A stretch of 64,000 nt of DNA from Capillibacterium thermochitinicola (GCF_013664685.1 NZ_JAAKDE010000014.1:1-64000); one strand, 5' to 3'; shown: positions 44,789-54,355, numbered from the stretch's first letter. Program-made: numbers and translations. The notes: generated by a model not told the origin, from the letters alone.

Positions 44789-47323
44789 TTAAGGTATTAC
44801 CTTCTGAAACTCCGCACTGTATTCTTCCATTATATCCGTCGTGCTTACTTTGCTTTCTTCCTCGGCATATTCGCCCGAAAGGATGTAAGGGGTAATGATC
44901 ACCACAAATTCGCTCTCTTCCTGGTTGACCGCGGTATTACTAAACAACCCGCCAATCAACGGCAAATCACCCAAAATCGGAATCTTGTTGCGGGTTACAC
45001 TCTCTTGCCGTTGAATTAAACCGCCGATCACCACCGGGTCCCCTTCTTTCACCCGCACCGTCGATTCGGTCGAGCGTTCACTGGTCGCCGGGATCGGGTT
45101 CCCCTCGCCGCCGGCCAGGGTATCCGGAACACTCTCCGTGATCGTCGGTTTAATCTCCAGGGTGATATCTTTATCCGCCGAAACCCAGGGCAGAATCGAG
45201 ATTTTAATTCCCGTCACCACTTCGATCAGCCTGGTCTGCGTCTGGGTCTCCTGCCCTTCGCCGCCGGCCGGAACGGCCGTGGTCACCACCACGGTCCGGG
45301 GATACCGGGTTGAGACATTGAATTCGGCCCGTGAACCGTTTAAGGTTGTAATCTGCGGGTTGGCCCAGAGCTGAGCCTTGCCATCCTTGACCATTGCTTC
45401 AAGCCGGGCTTTAACCAGTTGTGCGGCGGTGGAGCCAGGAAAGATCGTCTCGGCCACCAGTGATTTTAAAGAATCCCCTCCCCACGATAAAACCGTTCCC
45501 GGTTCGCTTTGGCCGGGGGCGGCACCAAGCTCGGTGAGGCCATAATTCCGTCCTAAACTTTTACTTAACTGAACCACCATCACATCAAAGAGGATGAGCG
45601 GGTTCTTCAAGTCGATCTTTTCGAGGTAATTCCGCACCCGTTTAATCTGTTCGTTCGTCCCCGTCGCCGCAATCGCATTGGCTTCGGTCAAGACCATCAG
45701 GTCTTGCTTGGGAATACTGGACGGGATCAACTTAAGGGCTTCCTCCGCTTTGATATGTTGAAGCCGGATCACTTCCGTACGGATCATGTTATCCGGCCGG
45801 TCTAACGCCGCCAAATATTCTTGAAAGTACTTATGTAACTGGCTACTGCCGTTAACCAAAAAACCGTTCTGTTCTTTGAAAACCACGATATTAGTGCGGG
45901 GAAGATTAACGGGAAGATTATTGAAGACATACTCGGCATTGGTGTAATTTAAGGTATAAAAACGCGATTCAATCAGATCAATCGTTTCCGGGCGAAGGTT
46001 TGTCCCGTCACCAACCACATAAACACCATTGGCATACTTGTAGGTATAGATTGTCCCCTGTAAAACATAATCCAGGGCTTCCGTGAAGGTAACACCGCGG
46101 ATAGAGATCTTGTTGATGTTATGATTGACATGGCTGTAGATAATGATGTCCTGGTCCGCCCGCCTCGCCAGTTCAATCAGGACATCATTCAAGGAAGAAT
46201 TGATAATGTCAAGCGTAAAAAGGCCTGTTTCCTCATCATGAACAATCTTGATGTTTGGATTGCGGTTCCAACGCACATAGAAATAGCCGGACTTACGCTC
46301 CAGGATAAAGTTGTTTGACTCCAACATCAATTGCAGTCCCCGCTCAAGCGGAAGATCGACAAATTTAACGGTAATCCGGCCCCTTACCTCCTGGTCGTAC
46401 AAGAGGTCAATCCCGGCCACCCGGGCGATTTTATCCAGGATCCGGGTTACTTCCACGTTATTCGCCTCGACGCTCAGCAGGTTGTTGTTAAAGATCACCT
46501 GAAAGTCTTCATCATTGCCCACGATCCGATAAAGTTGCGGGCCCTCCTTGGACAGCGAAAGGTTATTGGTCCGGCACAAAAGCTGGAGCCCGGCTTCCAG
46601 CGGTAAATTCCGGAAGAAAACACTCACCGACGCCTGCAACGTCCGGTCTACCACTACCGTCGCCGGGGTCTGTGCGGTCAGCTCACGCGCCAACTCCTGG
46701 AGGGGAACATTGGTAAGATCCAGGGAAAGCAGGTCGTTTTCCCAAAGAAGATAAAAGCCTTCCCGCAACGGGCTCTTCTTCAAGAAATAAAACTCACCGT
46801 CTTTCTCTAGCTCATACCCGGTCCGGTCCGCCAGAATGGTCAAAAGTTCAGGAAGCCCGACCTGATACATAGTCAGGCTGACCCTTTCTTTTACCTCCGG
46901 CGGGTAAATAATATTGGTCGCCGTAGCTTTGCTTAATTCCGCCAAAACAAGTTCCAACGGGGCATCTTTCAGGTCAACGGACAGTCCATGCTCTCCCGCT
47001 TCAATCTTGATTGATCGCAACGGATCGTAGTAAACACGATAAACCCCGTTGCTCTTTTCCACCTGAAAGCCAAATTCCGCAGCCAGGATATTCAGGCATT
47101 CCGCAAAGGTCAGTTGTTTCAGATGAATGGTGACGCGCCCCTGAACCGCCGGGTCAATAATCATGTTGACCTTTTCCAACTCGGCCAGGGCTCTTAAAAC
47201 ATCATGAAGATCGGCGTTCTTGAAATCCAGATCCCACTTTGCCGCTGCTTCTACCCCAAGCGCAAGGAGGAAGAGGATTAAGCATAGGGAGACCCGGAAA
47301 AACCCCTTTTTCTTCTTGCTCAA
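44789..47323 (-). CDS. gspD: Outer-membrane secretin (GspD/PilQ family) with five tandem STN domains
   Basis: 844 aa. Signal peptide (1-27), then five STN/N0-like domains (about 29-98, 113-182, 198-268, 281-350, 367-438), each with an alternating pattern such as DLHDVLRALAELEKVNMIID and RVTIHLKQLTFAECLNILA. Two N1-type KH-like domains (about 455-580) and the secretin core (about 585-820: ITTLNGSRAEF, VRVKEGDPVVIGGLIQ, KIPILGDLPLIGGLF, FVVIITPYIL) follow. Secretins form the outer-membrane gate of type II secretion. Most carry one N0 or STN domain, so five is remarkable. It presumes an outer membrane. Its gene precedes the glycosylation island and, 10 kb on, gspE-K. Confidence 0.9.
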   Translation of the reverse strand: MSKKKKGFFRVSLCLILFLLALGVEAAAKWDLDFKNADLHDVLRALAELEKVNMIIDPAVQGRVTIHLKQLTFAECLNILAAEFGFQVEKSNGVYRVYYDPLRSIKIEAGEHGLSVDLKDAPLELVLAELSKATATNIIYPPEVKERVSLTMYQVGLPELLTILADRTGYELEKDGEFYFLKKSPLREGFYLLWENDLLSLDLTNVPLQELARELTAQTPATVVVDRTLQASVSVFFRNLPLEAGLQLLCRTNNLSLSKEGPQLYRIVGNDEDFQVIFNNNLLSVEANNVEVTRILDKIARVAGIDLLYDQEVRGRITVKFVDLPLERGLQLMLESNNFILERKSGYFYVRWNRNPNIKIVHDEETGLFTLDIINSSLNDVLIELARRADQDIIIYSHVNHNINKISIRGVTFTEALDYVLQGTIYTYKYANGVYVVGDGTNLRPETIDLIESRFYTLNYTNAEYVFNNLPVNLPRTNIVVFKEQNGFLVNGSSQLHKYFQEYLAALDRPDNMIRTEVIRLQHIKAEEALKLIPSSIPKQDLMVLTEANAIAATGTNEQIKRVRNYLEKIDLKNPLILFDVMVVQLSKSLGRNYGLTELGAAPGQSEPGTVLSWGGDSLKSLVAETIFPGSTAAQLVKARLEAMVKDGKAQLWANPQITTLNGSRAEFNVSTRYPRTVVVTTAVPAGGEGQETQTQTRLIEVVTGIKISILPWVSADKDITLEIKPTITESVPDTLAGGEGNPIPATSERSTESTVRVKEGDPVVIGGLIQRQESVTRNKIPILGDLPLIGGLFSNTAVNQEESEFVVIITPYILSGEYAEEESKVSTTDIMEEYSAEFQKVIP

Positions 47324-47388
47324 AACAGCTCCCCCACTTACAATGAATAGTCCTGAAATACATTTATAATTAATTTTCTAATTTGCCT

Positions 47389-48480
47389 TCATCTTTTTTT
47401 CAAGGAAACCAGGGGATGGTTCGTACATTTCAAAGCCGCGAGCGGCCCCCGAATCGTTGCCGTCGCTTCGAGATGCGGCTCGATCACAAGCTCTCCCTCC
47501 GGTCCCAGGGGGATGGTAACCCTGACTTCATCCTTGGCCCCGCCGGTTACCTTTTGGTGGTAAAACTCTTCAAGCGCGGCAATCAGCCTTTCCTGCGGGA
47601 TGCCGGTCAACTTTTCGTCCCAGTATGTATCATGCAGAAGACGAACTTGGTTGATGGCCAAATACATTTCTTTGGCCGCTGGGATCAGCCCTTCTCCGCT
47701 ATCCAGTTCCACGCGGGTTCGTGTTTCAAACGTGAAATACTGATCAATCGCTTCAACGGTTCGACTAATCCTGGTCAAACGCGTTGCGCCGACCTTTTTG
47801 GCCCGTTCGATCCGGTCGATTACCCGATTCAGCTCCTCAATCTGCCTTTGAATATAACTGACCATCTCGGCGGAGGAAAAATCATAAAAGGCAAGCTGTT
47901 TTTCACCGAGCAGAAGCACCGAGCGGCGCGGCCCTTTCTCTTCAAGGGTGGCAAGGTCGGCCTCGATTAAGCTGCCGATCTGATCTACAGCGACGATCAT
48001 ACTCTCACTGATATCCGTAAACATCTCTTCCATTTGGCCTGGCAAAGCAACCCGAAAGCCGCTTTTCGCCTTCGCCCATAGCTCCGTGATGTATCCTTTT
48101 ACCTCTTCCTTATTAATCTGACTGGTTGCCCACTGGATCAAGCTTTGCTTAAAACCGGAAAAATCACTGGCCACAATGGAATTAAGGTATTTTTCGGTTT
48201 TTTCTAGTTTACTTCTTAATTCGAGCAGCGTCGGCTCGTACCCTGCTTCATCCAGGATAAAATCTCCAGAAATTTCTGTCCATAGCTCCGGCATCAGATA
48301 AACCGGTTTTACGTAATTCCGAAACCAACAAAGGGCGAGGATGACCAGTACCAGGATGACCCCGATTACTCCTCCCGTTTTGACGAGGGAGGCCTTGGCA
48401 CGCTTGGAACTTGATTTAGCGGTGGAGGCCTTGTTGGGCTGTTGTTCCTTCATTAACCGGTCTTTCTCTCTTTTTCCCAT
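47389..48480 (-). CDS. Unknown bitopic membrane protein heading the secretion operon
   Basis: 363 aa, not recognised. A basic, Ser/Lys-rich cytoplasmic N-terminus (1-35) is followed by one membrane helix (about 36-54) and an extracytoplasmic helical region (about 75-250) with heptad-like stretches (ELRSKLEKTEKYLNSIV, YIQRQIEELNRVIDRIERAKK). A short beta region near the C-terminus has VRVTIPLGPEGELVIEPHLEA. The topology is that of an adaptor spanning the periplasm. It precedes the secretin by 65 bases and is probably co-transcribed, so a role in assembly of the secretin or pseudopilus is possible. Start ATG 48480; ribosome site AAAGGAG is 12 bases off. Confidence 0.6.
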   Translation of the reverse strand: MGKREKDRLMKEQQPNKASTAKSSSKRAKASLVKTGGVIGVILVLVILALCWFRNYVKPVYLMPELWTEISGDFILDEAGYEPTLLELRSKLEKTEKYLNSIVASDFSGFKQSLIQWATSQINKEEVKGYITELWAKAKSGFRVALPGQMEEMFTDISESMIVAVDQIGSLIEADLATLEEKGPRRSVLLLGEKQLAFYDFSSAEMVSYIQRQIEELNRVIDRIERAKKVGATRLTRISRTVEAIDQYFTFETRTRVELDSGEGLIPAAKEMYLAINQVRLLHDTYWDEKLTGIPQERLIAALEEFYHQKVTGGAKDEVRVTIPLGPEGELVIEPHLEATATIRGPLAALKCTNHPLVSLKKR

Positions 48481-48538
48481 GCTTTATTTGCACTCCTTTA
48501 CCGATACAGCAAGCGGCAACCGTGTTTGATAAAAGAGG

Positions 48539-48589
48539 TCAGGGGGATCGGGTGTCGCTTCTTCGGTTGTTTTTCGCCAATCCCCCTGA
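48539..48589 (-). terminator. Hairpin after the dual-GH18 chitinase gene
   Basis: TCAGGGGGAT and ATCCCCCTGA form a 10-bp stem with a 31-base loop; on the minus strand CCTCTTTTATC follows. It lies about 50 bases past the chitinase stop and ahead of the secretion operon, separating the two transcription units. Confidence 0.65.
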
Positions 48590-48641
48590 TCACTCCATTC
48601 ATCCTCCGCCCACAAAGACGGCGGATTTTAGTTAGTTATGA

Positions 48642-51482
48642 TTATTTCAGTGAATCGAAATAGGCGCGGTAATTGTTGGAGAATTCGTAATTGCTGGCCG
48701 CATCCCAGTTGATCGACCAGGTCATTAAACCTCTGAAGTTGGGATATCCGGCCGGATTACGCAGTTGATAGGAGCCACCAAACGGAATACCTTTGATTAT
48801 GTAATCCAAGGCTTTCTTCACTTCAGTGGGGTTGGTATACCCGCCGCCGGCCGCACTCGGACAAGCCGGGATTCCGAAGGCCACCTGATCCTGCCTTAAG
48901 GCCGGGAAGACATTATTCGGGTTGCCGGCCACGGGGAATCCTTGGAGCAACATTTCCGTCATGGCCACGTGGAAATCGGCGGTCCCTTGCGAATATGACC
49001 GGCCGTCAAGACCAATCATGGAACCACTGTTATAGTGTTGGACATGGATAAAGGTCAGCTTGTCCCGTAAGGCATAGATGACAGGCAAGTAGGCACCCCA
49101 AGGACCACCATAATTGCCATATCCGCCTTGGACATATGCGGTTTCCGGGGCCATCGTCAGGACAAAGTTCGAACCAAAGTGGTTGGCAATTTGGCGTACC
49201 GCGTCAATCAAGTTGTAAATCTTGGGTGTGGTTGGATTTCTAAAGTCGGTATCGCCCGGGTTCAACGACAGGGAGCTTCCCTCCAGGTCGATGTCCAGCC
49301 CGTCAAAACCGTAGGTCTCAATGATGGAGATCATTGAGTTGATGAAGTTCTGTTTTCTCGTAGAATTCGTCAATTCAATTGTGGCATTGGCTCCGCCGAT
49401 GGAGATGACAACCTTCTTGCCAAGGCTCTTCAGATAGGCAATATCAGATTTGAATTCCTGCACCGTGGCGTTGAAGGGTGTGAACGACATCCAACAATCG
49501 GGCGAAGTCGGTTCCGCGAAGGCAACATCAATCACGTCAAATTTCTTGGAAACGTCACGCAGTTTGATTACGGTCGAACCGTTGTCAAAGTTATGCCAAT
49601 AGCCGATTAAAATCTTGCCCGGAATACCCGTCTGTGGTGGGGTGGGCGTCGGTGTAGGCGTCGGTGTTGGGCCCTGACTCGGGGTCGGGGTCGGTGTTGG
49701 TGTCGGGGTCGGGGTCGGCGTCGGTCCTCCGCCCGCATACAGCTCCCATAGTGCGGGCACGTTCGGCGGCTCCCAACCAACCAAGGAAGTATGGGGTTGA
49801 CGGCAACTGTACACCGCTCCCTGGTAGGACACCAGATCGCCGACTTTATAATACACGTTCGGCTGCCACGGTTGTACGCCGCTCACCGGGGTTGGCGTTG
49901 GCGTCGGTGTTGGCGTTGGAGTTGGGGTCGGCGTTGGGCCCTGACCAGGAGTTGGGGTCGGCGTTGGCGTCGGGCCGCCGCTTCCAACCTCACGCCAGAC
50001 GCCCCATTCGCCGGTCGTGCCCGGTTCTTCGCCCTGGGTCCACCACTGGGCTTCCCAAACTTTGCCTTTATGCGTTACCCGGTCGCCGCGGACATAAACC
50101 GTGTTCGGATCCCAAGCCGGATATTGCGAAGAACCCGGTGTCGGCGTGGGGGTCGGGGTTGGGGTTGGCCCTTGACTCGGGGTCGGGGTCGGCGTCGGCG
50201 TCGGGCCGCCACCTGTGGACAACAGGTTATAAATCAAGCTGGTCATGTTACTGCCCACTCGGCCGGTGCCGGCAGGCCCGGGGTAATCGCCGCTGAACTC
50301 CCAGAACATAACGCCGCCCAGCCCTTTGGCTTTTACATAGTTAACTTTTTCCGTTACGGAAGTCGGGTCGTCGTAGGTGTACATGATCCGTTGCGACGGT
50401 GAGTACAGCCAGGGCACTTTGGCATATTGGTCACGGAATTTCTGGTAGGCGGGATTGGTTTCGTAGTTCTCATAGATAATGTAGAGCGGGTTGCTCCCGG
50501 TGGGGCCGGAAGTACCGTCATCCCATTTCCCCATCGGAGCGCCGTTGGCCGATGCAAACAGACCGTTCTGTCCGCCAGTGACATTAGCCCAACCCCGTGA
50601 GTAATAGGGGATACCCAGATTCAATTTGTGCGCCGGTACACCCAGGTTTAAGTACTGATTGACCGTGGCGTCAATATTGAAGAGTTCTTTCTGGGGCGAA
50701 GCGGTTGGGTCGTTCGGATTCATGTAGAGGGGCGCCAAATGGTTGGTTAAGTTCGACCACGCACCGTTGTAGTCGTAGGTCATCAGGTTGATAAAGTCTA
50801 AATACTGGTGATAAACATTGGGTTCCTGATTTTGGATGTTGCTGTAACCGGCAGGCGCCGCGATAGTCAACATATAGTACTTCCCGTCTTGCTGGCCGGC
50901 TTGATTCAACTTCTGGCGCAGAGTTTGGAGCAACAGGTTAAAGTTCTGCTTGTCCTCGGGGCGGCTGATGTTCGAAGGATGTCCGCCGCCACAAGGGTAC
51001 TCCCAATCGATGTCGATACCGTCAAATTGGTACTGCCGAATGAACCGGACGCAACTGTCGGCAAATTTGTTACGGGAAGCTTCCGTCAATGCCACATCCG
51101 AGAAGTATGTAGACTCGGTCCATCCCCCGACGGAGATCAAAGTTTTCACGTTGGGATACAATGATTTATAATGAATCAAACGGCCAAAGTTGCCACGAAT
51201 CGGGGTATCCCAGGTGTCATCTTCGAAGGGTTTCTCCACCGCCGCCCAAGAGTCGAAGAGGGCGATCTCCCCATTACGAATGACCGCAAAGGCGTAGTTG
51301 ATATGGGTGACTTTGCTCCAGGGGATATGACCCACTTCGTAATAATCATGGGCACCGTAGATACCCCATTCGATAAAGTAACCTACGATGTTCTTATTGA
51401 GGGCTGCCGCCTGACTTGCGAAAGAAAACAAGAGCAAAATCAGGATGCTTGGGATCAATAGTAATTTTAGGCTTCTCCTCAT
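48642..51482 (-). CDS. Secreted dual-catalytic GH18 chitinase with two central CBM5/12 modules
   Basis: 946 aa. Signal peptide (1-27), GH18 domain A (about 30-420; SVGG at 117-120 and DGIDIDWE with catalytic Glu161), Pro-Thr linker, CBM5/12 (opening [16 protein letters not shown]), linker, second CBM5/12 (VQPWQPNVYYKVGDLV), linker, GH18 domain B (620-946; SIGGAN and DGLDIDLE with Glu734). Both active sites look intact. Domain A resembles subfamily A (processive-type) enzymes, domain B the shorter ChiD/ChiC-like group, so the protein may combine exo- and endo-cutting of chitin. Start ATG 51482, 7 bases after GGGAGG. Linkers are candidate O-glycosylation targets. Export by Sec plus the adjacent GSP is inferred. 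Confidence 0.93.
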   Translation of the reverse strand: MRRSLKLLLIPSILILLLFSFASQAAALNKNIVGYFIEWGIYGAHDYYEVGHIPWSKVTHINYAFAVIRNGEIALFDSWAAVEKPFEDDTWDTPIRGNFGRLIHYKSLYPNVKTLISVGGWTESTYFSDVALTEASRNKFADSCVRFIRQYQFDGIDIDWEYPCGGGHPSNISRPEDKQNFNLLLQTLRQKLNQAGQQDGKYYMLTIAAPAGYSNIQNQEPNVYHQYLDFINLMTYDYNGAWSNLTNHLAPLYMNPNDPTASPQKELFNIDATVNQYLNLGVPAHKLNLGIPYYSRGWANVTGGQNGLFASANGAPMGKWDDGTSGPTGSNPLYIIYENYETNPAYQKFRDQYAKVPWLYSPSQRIMYTYDDPTSVTEKVNYVKAKGLGGVMFWEFSGDYPGPAGTGRVGSNMTSLIYNLLSTGGGPTPTPTPTPSQGPTPTPTPTPTPGSSQYPAWDPNTVYVRGDRVTHKGKVWEAQWWTQGEEPGTTGEWGVWREVGSGGPTPTPTPTPGQGPTPTPTPTPTPTPTPTPVSGVQPWQPNVYYKVGDLVSYQGAVYSCRQPHTSLVGWEPPNVPALWELYAGGGPTPTPTPTPTPTPTPSQGPTPTPTPTPTPPQTGIPGKILIGYWHNFDNGSTVIKLRDVSKKFDVIDVAFAEPTSPDCWMSFTPFNATVQEFKSDIAYLKSLGKKVVISIGGANATIELTNSTRKQNFINSMISIIETYGFDGLDIDLEGSSLSLNPGDTDFRNPTTPKIYNLIDAVRQIANHFGSNFVLTMAPETAYVQGGYGNYGGPWGAYLPVIYALRDKLTFIHVQHYNSGSMIGLDGRSYSQGTADFHVAMTEMLLQGFPVAGNPNNVFPALRQDQVAFGIPACPSAAGGGYTNPTEVKKALDYIIKGIPFGGSYQLRNPAGYPNFRGLMTWSINWDAASNYEFSNNYRAYFDSLK
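49633..49726 (-). repeat. Pro-Thr linker repeat 3 of the dual chitinase
   Basis: Degenerate hexanucleotide repeat encoding alternating Pro-Thr (with SQG breaks) between the second CBM5/12 and GH18 domain B. Confidence 0.8.
49886..49976 (-). repeat. Pro-Thr linker repeat 2 of the dual chitinase
   Basis: Degenerate hexamer repeat encoding Pro-Thr between the two CBM5/12 modules, interrupted by GQG. Confidence 0.8.
50134..50207 (-). repeat. Pro-Thr linker repeat 1 of the dual chitinase
   Basis: Degenerate hexamer repeat encoding Pro-Thr between GH18 domain A and the first CBM5/12. Confidence 0.8.
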
Positions 51483-51841
51483 CACAAAACCTCCCTTAAC
51501 GATAATCGTCGCACAACAACCCCTTCATCTATCGGCACAGAACTTTCTTCTAGGATCCGGAGCTTCTGGTTTACTCCGTTGATTAGCCAGTCAACCCGGA
51601 CACCCGTCTCTCTCTTGCCTGGCCAGGACAAAAGCTTAGGCCAACTGGAATCGGTTACGGAATAGATCGGATATTGCACTCCGTTTCTGCCAGAAACTCA
51701 TGGCGGCATTTTACCGTTTTCTTACAGGATTGTTAATAAATTGTATCTGTTTCAATCATACCATATAATTTATGGAACGGCAATTGATATTTCTCTGTGT
51801 TTAAAAACTATATTTATTCTTCCGGTTATTCTTTAATCGTC
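51483..51841 (-). promoter_or_regulatory. Leader and promoter region of the dual chitinase gene
   Basis: No clear gene in 359 bases; a 65-codon minus-strand frame ending at 51482 is noted but unsupported. Elements on the minus strand, in order: promoter (51783-51755), the word AAAACGGTAA (about 51719-51710) 58 bases after the -35 region, then a hairpin GTTTC-TGGCA-GAAAC running into GAAACGGAG (about 51690-51672). The same three elements occur in the same order ahead of the GH81 gene. The leader is about 270 bases, long enough for post-initiation control. Confidence 0.5.
51755..51783 (-). promoter_or_regulatory. Promoter of the dual chitinase gene
   Basis: Minus strand TTGCCG (51783-51778), 17-base spacer, TATGAT (51760-51755) with an extended TGG before it. 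The -35 lies in CAATTGCCGTTC, a 12-mer repeated ahead of the GH81 gene. Confidence 0.6.
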
Positions 51842-54355
51842 CTACAACCGCCGCCATAAAGCAGGTACATTGGGCGGCTCCCACCCGACCAGCGACGTAT
51901 GGGACTGGATACATTCATAAACGTAGCCTTGATAGCTCACCAGTATACCTTGGGTGTAACTGACCCCCGCTTGCCACGGTTGCACACCGCTACCCGGAGT
52001 AGGCGTTGGCGTCGGACTCGGGGTTGGTGAAGTGCCCGGTGTTGGCGTCGGGGTCGGCGTTGGGGTTGGTGTCGGTGTTGGCGTTGGGGTCGGAGTCGGG
52101 GTCGGTCCTCCATCTTGCACCTCGCGCCAAACACCCCACTGGCCGGTTGTTCCTGGTTCTTCTCCTTGCGTCCACCATTGCGCCTCCCAGACCTTACCCT
52201 TATGGAGCACCCGGTCACCTTTCACATAGATCCGGTTGGGATCCCACAACGGGTATCCCGAGCCCGGCGTTGGCGTCGGGGTTGCTGTTGGTCCCGGGGT
52301 CGGTGTGGGGGTCGGCGTTGGTGTCGGGGTCGGGGTGGGCACCGGGGTCGGCGTCGGCGTCGGTTGCGGCGCACCCGATAAGGGGACCGGGTTCATGAGA
52401 TACCTTTGGACCTTCGTGATCCACCAGTAGGCATCGGTCGGTGGTGAACCCACCCCATCGGTACTGCTGTTTACTCCCGCCCCGAACAAGACGGAGATCA
52501 CGCCTTTATCCCGCGCCTCCTGCATATGCGAACCCCAGGTGATCGTATCCACCCCGTTGTCGCTTATCTTCGGGTCCGCCCATTCATTGGTGCGGAAGTA
52601 GTTAAAGCGTGCGCTTGTCCCAGGCTTGAAGGTATCGCCCAGGAAAAAGACGGGTGCCGAATCCTCATATTTGCGGTCGGAACCATCCAAATCCGGGAAA
52701 TAGCCACCCGTATACGGGTTGGCGGCAAGACTGCTGTTGATATGGCCGACAGGAATTTGCCAAAGAATAACCGGCAGGTTGCTTCTGGTATGCATGACCT
52801 GGACAAACTCCAAATAGTTGTTCCAAAGATCGGCATTCCAAAACCAGGTTGAATTCTTTGGATCGGCCGCCGCACCCGGAAGGGCCCCGCCGTCCAAACC
52901 ATACTTGTCGATGGAAACAAAGTTGGCACCGTAAGAAGCGACTCCCGCACGTAGATAATAGTCGGTAATCTGCTGTGCTACATCCCTGATAAATTGAAGT
53001 CCGCCCGCCATACCCATGGTTTCGGTAGCGTGCAAAAGCCCATTACTGGGCACACCGGGGCCGCCGTAGGCCCATAGATTGAACTGCCAACCGAAAAAGG
53101 CCGCAGGGTAATATTTCCTGACAATGTAGTTTATTGATTTAACCAATCCTTCGACGGTGTTCGGAAAGGATGGATCACTGGCATCCAGTACACCACTGCT
53201 GTAAGCTGCAGAGACCTGAGCCATGATCTGATCCGGTTGTTTTCCGGATTGTTGCATCATGTAACCGAGAAAATCCGGTTCAAAGACGATCCCGACGGTA
53301 TCATCGCCGGCCGTGTCGCGACAAATCTCAAGGAAGTACTTTAAATCTTGATAGTAGGCTTCCATATAGGAAATGCTCTGGATGTGATTGAGATCAATTT
53401 CGTAACTTTCGCCATCATCCGGGATGTTGTAATAGACGAAAAACGGAATCATCCCCAGCTTCTGGCTCTCCTTAATGAAGACCCGCGCCCGGTCGCCTTC
53501 CACGGTTGTCCACTTTCGCCAACCGTTGATCGGCCCGCCGTTAATATAGATGTAGCGGACATCCATGCGCTTGTTCTTATCCCCGGGCTGGAAGTCACGC
53601 CAAAAGTTAAGATCGCCCGCCGTATCCTCACTCACGGAACCCACGGATACATACGCCGGCATCCCGGGCAGACTGCCGTCCTGTTCCCTAACCCGTACTC
53701 CGACATATCTGGTCACGTTGGTGGTTTGTTCCGTGATCCTGAGCCCAGCGCGCCCAGCGTTTAAACCCTCGAGCCGCAGTGTATTGTTGTTTACAACCTG
53801 ACAATTGAGCACATAATCATTGTTTGTTTCCACCTTAAAATTGGGGGACGCGGTTCCGACAAAACTTAAGACAAATTCGTTAACTCCTTGGTTGATGGTA
53901 AACTGGTTAACTAAACCATGAGTGTCCACCCCGTTGATCAAAATATCCCCGAATTGGTCCCCGACAATTACCGAAACCGTGTTGCTTTTACTTGTTCCGT
54001 AAGTATTCTCCAGTTCAACGTAATATGTATAAGTCCCGGCAATGGTCTTTCCCCTGATCTCCACCGTTCCGTTCTGCGGATGCGGTGTGTTATCCGTCAG
54101 GATTCCGGAACGGATGGCAACATAATCGCCGGCCCCCATCTTCTCATAAAGCTTCCAACTGGTGGCATTGTTGCCGTAATACAAATTCCAGGTCAAATCG
54201 TAATCGCCATCCAAATCCCCGCCCCATTGGTTATGCGACAGAGTGGGTACCGCCGGAGGACCGGTCGCTTCCGCATAAACCGCCGGTCCAATGAACAGAA
54301 GGATTATTTTCACCACCACAAGGATGGCGAAAAAACGGATTTTAAACCTGTTCAT
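51842..54355 (-). CDS. Secreted putative glycoside hydrolase of unassigned family with two CBM5/12 modules
   Basis: About 837 aa. Signal peptide (1-29), an FN3-like domain of the chitinase-A N-terminal kind (about 35-132, [19 protein letters not shown]), a second beta domain (about 133-225), then a roughly 420-residue module (about 234-655). That module reads as an eight-fold barrel: [42 protein letters not shown] (Glu359), [37 protein letters not shown] and [10 protein letters not shown] are candidate strands 1-8. It has no GH18 DxxDxDxE motif and I cannot place it in a CAZy family; EPDFL recalls GH6 only loosely. Two linker-CBM5/12 units end it. Chitin or a chitin-associated glycan is the likely substrate. 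ATG 54355 is chosen ahead of the signal peptide; its ribosome site is weak. Confidence 0.75.
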   Translation of the reverse strand: MNRFKIRFFAILVVVKIILLFIGPAVYAEATGPPAVPTLSHNQWGGDLDGDYDLTWNLYYGNNATSWKLYEKMGAGDYVAIRSGILTDNTPHPQNGTVEIRGKTIAGTYTYYVELENTYGTSKSNTVSVIVGDQFGDILINGVDTHGLVNQFTINQGVNEFVLSFVGTASPNFKVETNNDYVLNCQVVNNNTLRLEGLNAGRAGLRITEQTTNVTRYVGVRVREQDGSLPGMPAYVSVGSVSEDTAGDLNFWRDFQPGDKNKRMDVRYIYINGGPINGWRKWTTVEGDRARVFIKESQKLGMIPFFVYYNIPDDGESYEIDLNHIQSISYMEAYYQDLKYFLEICRDTAGDDTVGIVFEPDFLGYMMQQSGKQPDQIMAQVSAAYSSGVLDASDPSFPNTVEGLVKSINYIVRKYYPAAFFGWQFNLWAYGGPGVPSNGLLHATETMGMAGGLQFIRDVAQQITDYYLRAGVASYGANFVSIDKYGLDGGALPGAAADPKNSTWFWNADLWNNYLEFVQVMHTRSNLPVILWQIPVGHINSSLAANPYTGGYFPDLDGSDRKYEDSAPVFFLGDTFKPGTSARFNYFRTNEWADPKISDNGVDTITWGSHMQEARDKGVISVLFGAGVNSSTDGVGSPPTDAYWWITKVQRYLMNPVPLSGAPQPTPTPTPVPTPTPTPTPTPTPTPGPTATPTPTPGSGYPLWDPNRIYVKGDRVLHKGKVWEAQWWTQGEEPGTTGQWGVWREVQDGGPTPTPTPTPTPTPTPTPTPTPTPGTSPTPSPTPTPTPGSGVQPWQAGVSYTQGILVSYQGYVYECIQSHTSLVGWEPPNVPALWRRL
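51992..52107 (-). repeat. Pro-Thr linker repeat between the CBM5/12 modules of the unassigned hydrolase
   Basis: Long run of degenerate hexamers encoding Pro-Thr, with GTS and SPTP breaks. Confidence 0.8.
52263..52368 (-). repeat. Pro-Thr linker repeat between barrel and first CBM5/12 of the unassigned hydrolase
   Basis: Degenerate hexamers encoding Pro-Thr, with GPTA and VPTP breaks. Confidence 0.8.

Noticed and set aside
49664-50402. Plus-strand frames rich in Gly-Val and Gly-Ser repeats
   Set aside because: They are the antisense of Pro-Thr linker DNA; the same happens at 52006-52430, 54818-55198, 57170-57494 and 60321-60898.
51482-51679. A 65-codon minus-strand frame between two polysaccharidase genes
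   Set aside because: It lies in a leader with a promoter, overlaps a ribosome-binding site and has no clear start signal; kept only as a note.
51992-52368. Tandem repeats that might be read as a CRISPR array
   Set aside because: The repeats are degenerate hexamers coding Pro-Thr in frame, with no unique spacers and no cas genes.
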